Assembly (NCBI GenBank): GCA_005887855.1
Contig: VBQB01000034.1
Coordinates: forward strand, 1-18,838
DNA from: Verrucomicrobiota bacterium
GTDB lineage: Bacteria; Verrucomicrobiota; Verrucomicrobiae; Chthoniobacterales; UBA10450
Length of the DNA stretch: 18,838 nucleotides
Direction of reading: 5' to 3'
Positions 16,193 through 18,838 of this stretch are shown piece after piece (the first letter of the stretch is position 1; each line of letters starts with the position of its first letter). Made by a program: the position numbers and the translations under genes. The notes under the pieces were generated by a model. The model was not told where the DNA came from, made no database searches, and saw only the letters and a list, made by a program, of their open reading frames with translations.

Positions 16193-16259
16193 TGTAGAGG
16201 CGGTTAGAGGCGGTGTTTACTAAGCACAGAGATTGCGGCTGAGGACAGCCGCCACTACA
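16193..16259. repeat. intergenic hairpin element, copy 2 (TGTAG...CTACA)
   Basis: Runs from TGTAGAGGCGG to GCCGCCACTACA, with the stem GCGGCTG-AGGA-CAGCCGC inside. It is the inverted counterpart of the copy at 15212 and ends shortly before the membrane-protein start at 16272. Repeat identity is judged by eye. Confidence 0.75.
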
Positions 16260-16271
16260 ACTCACATTGCA

Positions 16272-16930
16272 ATGAGTCCAGAGCACCCCTTCCAGCCGTA
16301 CGGCTGGCCGCATCTTACGGTGATTTTCCTCACCATCACATTGGGACGATTGTTGTTCTTCTCTCCGCAATGCTCATCCTGAACTATGTCGCCTATTTAA
16401 TTTTTGTGCGCAGTCACGGCATCGTGAGCTGGCAGCAGATGCTGCCTTTGCAGCTGTGCGATTGGGGAATGGTTGTCGTAATCGTGGCGATGTGGACCGG
16501 AAGTCAGCGCTGGTTCGAGGTGGCCTATTTTTGGGGAATTGGTGGCACGCTGCAAGCCGTGCTCACTCCCAATTTGCGATTTGGATTTCCAGATTGGCGA
16601 TTCATCAGCTTTTTTACTTCGCATGCCGGCATCATCGTCGGCGTGATTTTCTTGATGTTAACCCGCCGATACCGCCCATATCCCATGTCGATCGTCCGCA
16701 CCTTTATCTGGTCCGAGCTTTATTTTGTTGTCACCATGATCGCCGATGCACTAACCGGTTTTAATTACGGGTTCCTTCTGCATAAACCGGAAGCATTTTC
16801 AATTTTAAGTTTTCTGTCCGATTCGCGGCCTCTTTACCTTCTAGAGATGCACGGAGTTGCGTTACTTTTTTTTCTCGGGTTATATGCCCCATTTGCCATT
16901 TTCGATCTTGTGCGGTGCAGAAAGTTGTAG
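16272..16930 (+). CDS. TIGR02206/YwaF-like integral membrane protein, one-base frameshift near 16343
   Basis: A membrane protein with about six or seven spans. The ATG at 16272 starts MSPEHPFQPYGWPHLTVIFL, then the text makes sense only one base out: if GGG at 16343-16345 were GGGG it would read TLGTIVVLLSAMLILNYVAY. The rest, open from ATG 16370 (186 residues), carries QQMLPLQLCDWGMVVVIVAM, GGTLQAVLTPNLRFGFPDW, FFTSHAGIIVGVIFL and DALTGFNYGFLLHKP, blocks typical of the TIGR02206 family. Function of the family is unknown. The start lies 11 bases after repeat copy 2, and its stop overlaps the start of the next element. A real break would leave a protein lacking the first span. Confidence 0.75.
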
Positions 16931-16987
16931 GGCGTTTCTGTGAAACGCCTTCAAAAATGATTGGCGGCTGACACAGCCGCCCTACAA
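16925..16987. repeat. paired-hairpin intergenic element, copy 4 (before kdsA)
   Basis: A 63-base element sharing its first 25 bases exactly with copy 3, including the hairpin GGCGTTTC-TGT-GAAACGCC. The second hairpin is GGCGGCTG-ACA-CAGCCGCC, differing from copy 3 on both sides of the stem so pairing is kept. It overlaps the stop codon of the membrane-protein gene and ends 7 bases before the kdsA GTG. Confidence 0.85.
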
Positions 16988-16994
16988 TTAGCTC

Positions 16995-17813
16995 GTGAAA
17001 TCCAGGCTGCTGAAAATTGGATCAGCCACAATCGGTGGAAAACGTCCCGCGTTCATTCTGGGGCCGTGCGTGATTGAATCGGAGAAGTTCGCCTGGCGCA
17101 TGGCAACAAAAATCGCGGCAATCTGTTCGGCCGAAAATATTGATTTTATTTTCAAGGCCTCCTACGACAAAGCCAACCGAACTTCGGTCCGCTCGTTTCG
17201 CGGAATTGGAGTGGGCGAGGGCTGCGAGATTCTTTCGGCCATCGGCCGCGAGTTGAAAATTCCGGTGACAACCGATGTTCATTCACCGGAGGAGGCCGAG
17301 GTAGCTGGGGAAAAGATCGACATGTTACAAATCCCAGCGTTTCTCTGCCGCCAAACCGATTTGCTGCGCGCTGCCGCGGAAACCGGTCGCGCGATCAACG
17401 TAAAAAAGGGTCAATTCCTCGCGCCATGGGATGTGCGAAACATTGCCGAAAAGCTGATCGCCTTTGGTAACGAAAAATTCTGTTTCACGGAGCGCGGCAC
17501 GACGTTCGGCTACAACAATCTGGTTGCTGATATGCGATCGCTTCTTTGGATTCGCGAGGCTGGATATCGCGTGATCTTCGATGCGACGCATTCTGTGCAG
17601 CGGCCGGGCGGGGCAGGGGATTCGACATCTGGTGATGGCATTCTCGCTCCGGCGCTGGCGCGGGCTGCGATGGCCGTCGGCTGCGACGGCATCTTTATGG
17701 AGGTGCACGAAAATCCGGCGCGCGCCTTGTCAGACGGACCGATTCAGGTTCCCCTAAAGAATTTGCCGAAGCATCTGCGCATGTTAAAGGCTATTCATGC
17801 TGCGATCTCGTAG
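16995..17813 (+). CDS. kdsA: 3-deoxy-8-phosphooctulonate synthase (Kdo-8-phosphate synthase), metal-dependent class
   Basis: Condenses phosphoenolpyruvate with arabinose 5-phosphate to Kdo-8-phosphate, for the LPS inner core. The protein is 272 residues from a GTG start with no visible Shine-Dalgarno. Signature blocks are FILGPCVIESEKFAWRMA (20-37), FKASYDKANRTSVRSFRG (53-70), TTDVHSPEEAE (92-102), KKGQFLAPWD (137-146) and DATHSVQRPG (196-205). Cys25 in GPCVIES, with His199, Glu236 and Asp247, gives the full metal-ligand set of the metal-dependent class; the metal-free class has Asn at the Cys position. lptC overlaps its end by 17 bases and lptA follows, so Kdo supply and LPS export are made together. 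Confidence 0.96.
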   Translation: MKSRLLKIGSATIGGKRPAFILGPCVIESEKFAWRMATKIAAICSAENIDFIFKASYDKANRTSVRSFRGIGVGEGCEILSAIGRELKIPVTTDVHSPEEAEVAGEKIDMLQIPAFLCRQTDLLRAAAETGRAINVKKGQFLAPWDVRNIAEKLIAFGNEKFCFTERGTTFGYNNLVADMRSLLWIREAGYRVIFDATHSVQRPGGAGDSTSGDGILAPALARAAMAVGCDGIFMEVHENPARALSDGPIQVPLKNLPKHLRMLKAIHAAIS

Positions 17814-18363
17814 CGGCCGCTCCGTAAACTGGAGCTGGTTTGCTTGGCTATTGTCGATATTCTTATTGTCGATTTTGATATCGGCGACTCAGGTGTTTGC
17901 CGAATCAAAAGGCCACAAAAAGAGGCAAAATCGCGCGGCTCGGGCAACGCCGAGCCCTTCGCCGGGGGAACAGAACCTGACAAATATCCCGCTGCCCATT
18001 GGCCATGAAGCGAAGGGCCTCGTCTTACCGGATTTCGATGGCGAGGGTCATCTGCGGGGAAAGTTTGAAGCAGGAACGGCGCGACGGATTGATCAGGGGC
18101 ACGTCGGCTTTCAACAACTTAAGATTACGACCTATACCCCTGAAAATCGGCCTGATCTGCAGATCGACATGCACACTTCGGTACTCGATTTGCAGACTCG
18201 GATCTTAAGTTCGCAGGAGCGTACGACAGTTCAGCGCGCGGATTTCAACATCGTCGGTGATTCGGTTCAGTTCGATACGAATACGAGAACCGGACGACTA
18301 ATCGGCAATGTGAAAATGGTGATCACAGAGCAATCACACCTCACCGGAAAACCGACTGAATGA
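17797..18363 (+). CDS. lptC: LptC-like LPS export periplasmic protein
   Basis: A 188-residue protein with one N-terminal membrane span (WFAWLLSIFLLSILISATQV, about 14-33) and a periplasmic part. After a proline/serine-rich linker it carries GHLRGKFEAGTARRIDQGHV, LKITTYTPENRPDLQIDMHT and RADFNIVGDSVQFDTNTRTG, which read as the beta-jellyroll of the LptC/OstA class. LptC relays LPS from the LptBFG transporter to LptA. Identification rests on position between kdsA and lptA and on fold-like strands rather than a sharp motif, so it is good but not certain. Start overlaps kdsA by 17 bases; the stop overlaps the next ATG as ATGA. Confidence 0.75.
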   Translation: MLRSRSGRSVNWSWFAWLLSIFLLSILISATQVFAESKGHKKRQNRAARATPSPSPGEQNLTNIPLPIGHEAKGLVLPDFDGEGHLRGKFEAGTARRIDQGHVGFQQLKITTYTPENRPDLQIDMHTSVLDLQTRILSSQERTTVQRADFNIVGDSVQFDTNTRTGRLIGNVKMVITEQSHLTGKPTE

Positions 18364-18838
18364 AAAGAGTGGGGGCATTAATCCTGTTGATGGCTTGCGT
18401 GACGATGGCGCAATTGCATGGGCAGACTGCGGCATCAGCAACGGACTCGCGCACGCCTCCAAAGAAGCCGGAAAAGGCAGCGACAGAAAAAGAAGATGAA
18501 TCATCCACGAACAAATTATTTGGCGGGAGCAACGCGTTACAGTCCAATGAACCGACCACGACGGAAATTTACGCGGATGAGGCGTTTTTTGATTCGAGCA
18601 AAAGTATGGGCATCTTTAGCGGTCGCGTGAAAGTGACCGATCCGCGCTTTAATCTTCAATCGGACAAATTGACAGTCTTCATTTCAAAAGGAGAAAACCA
18701 AGGTCTCGAAAGAGCAATCGCCGAAGGCAATGTTGGCCTGGTTCGTGATCGACCTGATCCAAATGGGGGGCCGCCGACGCGCGCGGTCGGTCGAGCCGAC
18801 AAAGCGACCTATACGGCTGCCACAGGTGATGTTGAATT
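18360..18838 (+). CDS. lptA: LptA/OstA-like LPS transport protein (partial, runs off the window)
   Basis: The ATG at 18360 overlaps the lptC stop as ATGA, and the frame stays open to the end (159 codons seen). It begins with a signal-like MKRVGALILLMACVTMAQLH, then a charged linker of about 50 residues, then the OstA core: TTTEIYADEAFFDSSKSMGI, FSGRVKVTDPRFNLQSDKLT, ERAIAEGNVGLVRDRPD and GRADKATYTAATGDVE. These repeated beta-strand units are those of periplasmic LptA, which carries LPS from LptC to the outer-membrane LptD. lptB would be expected next but is outside the window. Confidence 0.82.
   Translation, partial: MKRVGALILLMACVTMAQLHGQTAASATDSRTPPKKPEKAATEKEDESSTNKLFGGSNALQSNEPTTTEIYADEAFFDSSKSMGIFSGRVKVTDPRFNLQSDKLTVFISKGENQGLERAIAEGNVGLVRDRPDPNGGPPTRAVGRADKATYTAATGDVE

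Overview
The window looks like a chromosome segment of a Gram-negative, LPS-making bacterium. The parts it shows are kdsA-lptC-lptA, a coaD-yceD-rpmF-plsX-fabH-tatD series and a surface-sugar locus. The gene order, the weak Shine-Dalgarno signals and the short TGTAG...CTACA intergenic elements suggest Verrucomicrobiota (soil Chthoniobacterales-like). That placement is an inference from gene content, not a search result. No tRNA, rRNA, CRISPR array or transposase gene was found.

Left region (about 1-8240), a surface-polysaccharide locus that is partly eroded. It holds a split transketolase pair (N- and C-terminal halves), an NAD-dependent sugar epimerase/dehydratase, a polyprenyl-phosphate-type family 2 glycosyltransferase and a methyltransferase. 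A second methyltransferase lies on the minus strand. Next come a truncated glycosyltransferase welded to the C-terminal third of a DegT/WecE-type sugar aminotransferase, and a large multi-span GT-C-like membrane protein with a one-base frameshift. The glycosyltransferase is separated from the epimerase only by an in-frame TAG and also seems to lack an internal segment.

Middle (8279-10153, plus strand): RNase PH (rph) and GDP-mannose 4,6-dehydratase (gmd). Facing them on the minus strand (15168 down to 10226) is a housekeeping series: coaD, yceD (DUF177), rpmF, plsX, fabH, tatD and an L,D-transpeptidase lipoprotein. Two pairs overlap as ATGA (coaD/yceD and tatD/ldt). The plsX reading frame has lost its normal C-terminus through a small deletion with frameshift; a stop codon is also present in the original frame further on.

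Right (15327-18838, plus strand): a tandem-domain universal stress protein, a frameshifted TIGR02206/YwaF-like membrane protein, then kdsA-lptC-lptA. The last three supply Kdo and export LPS; lptA runs off the end of the window.

The most distinctive non-coding signal is a family of short paired-hairpin elements (about 54-67 bp) with TGTAG/CTACA ends, in at least four gaps. Two copies show compensatory base changes in a stem. Two end exactly 7 nt before a start codon (tatD and kdsA), and two flank the stress-protein gene in opposite orientation. Several gene lesions also cluster here. Two are single-base changes in homopolymers and could be sequencing errors. The deletion scars are too large for that explanation.
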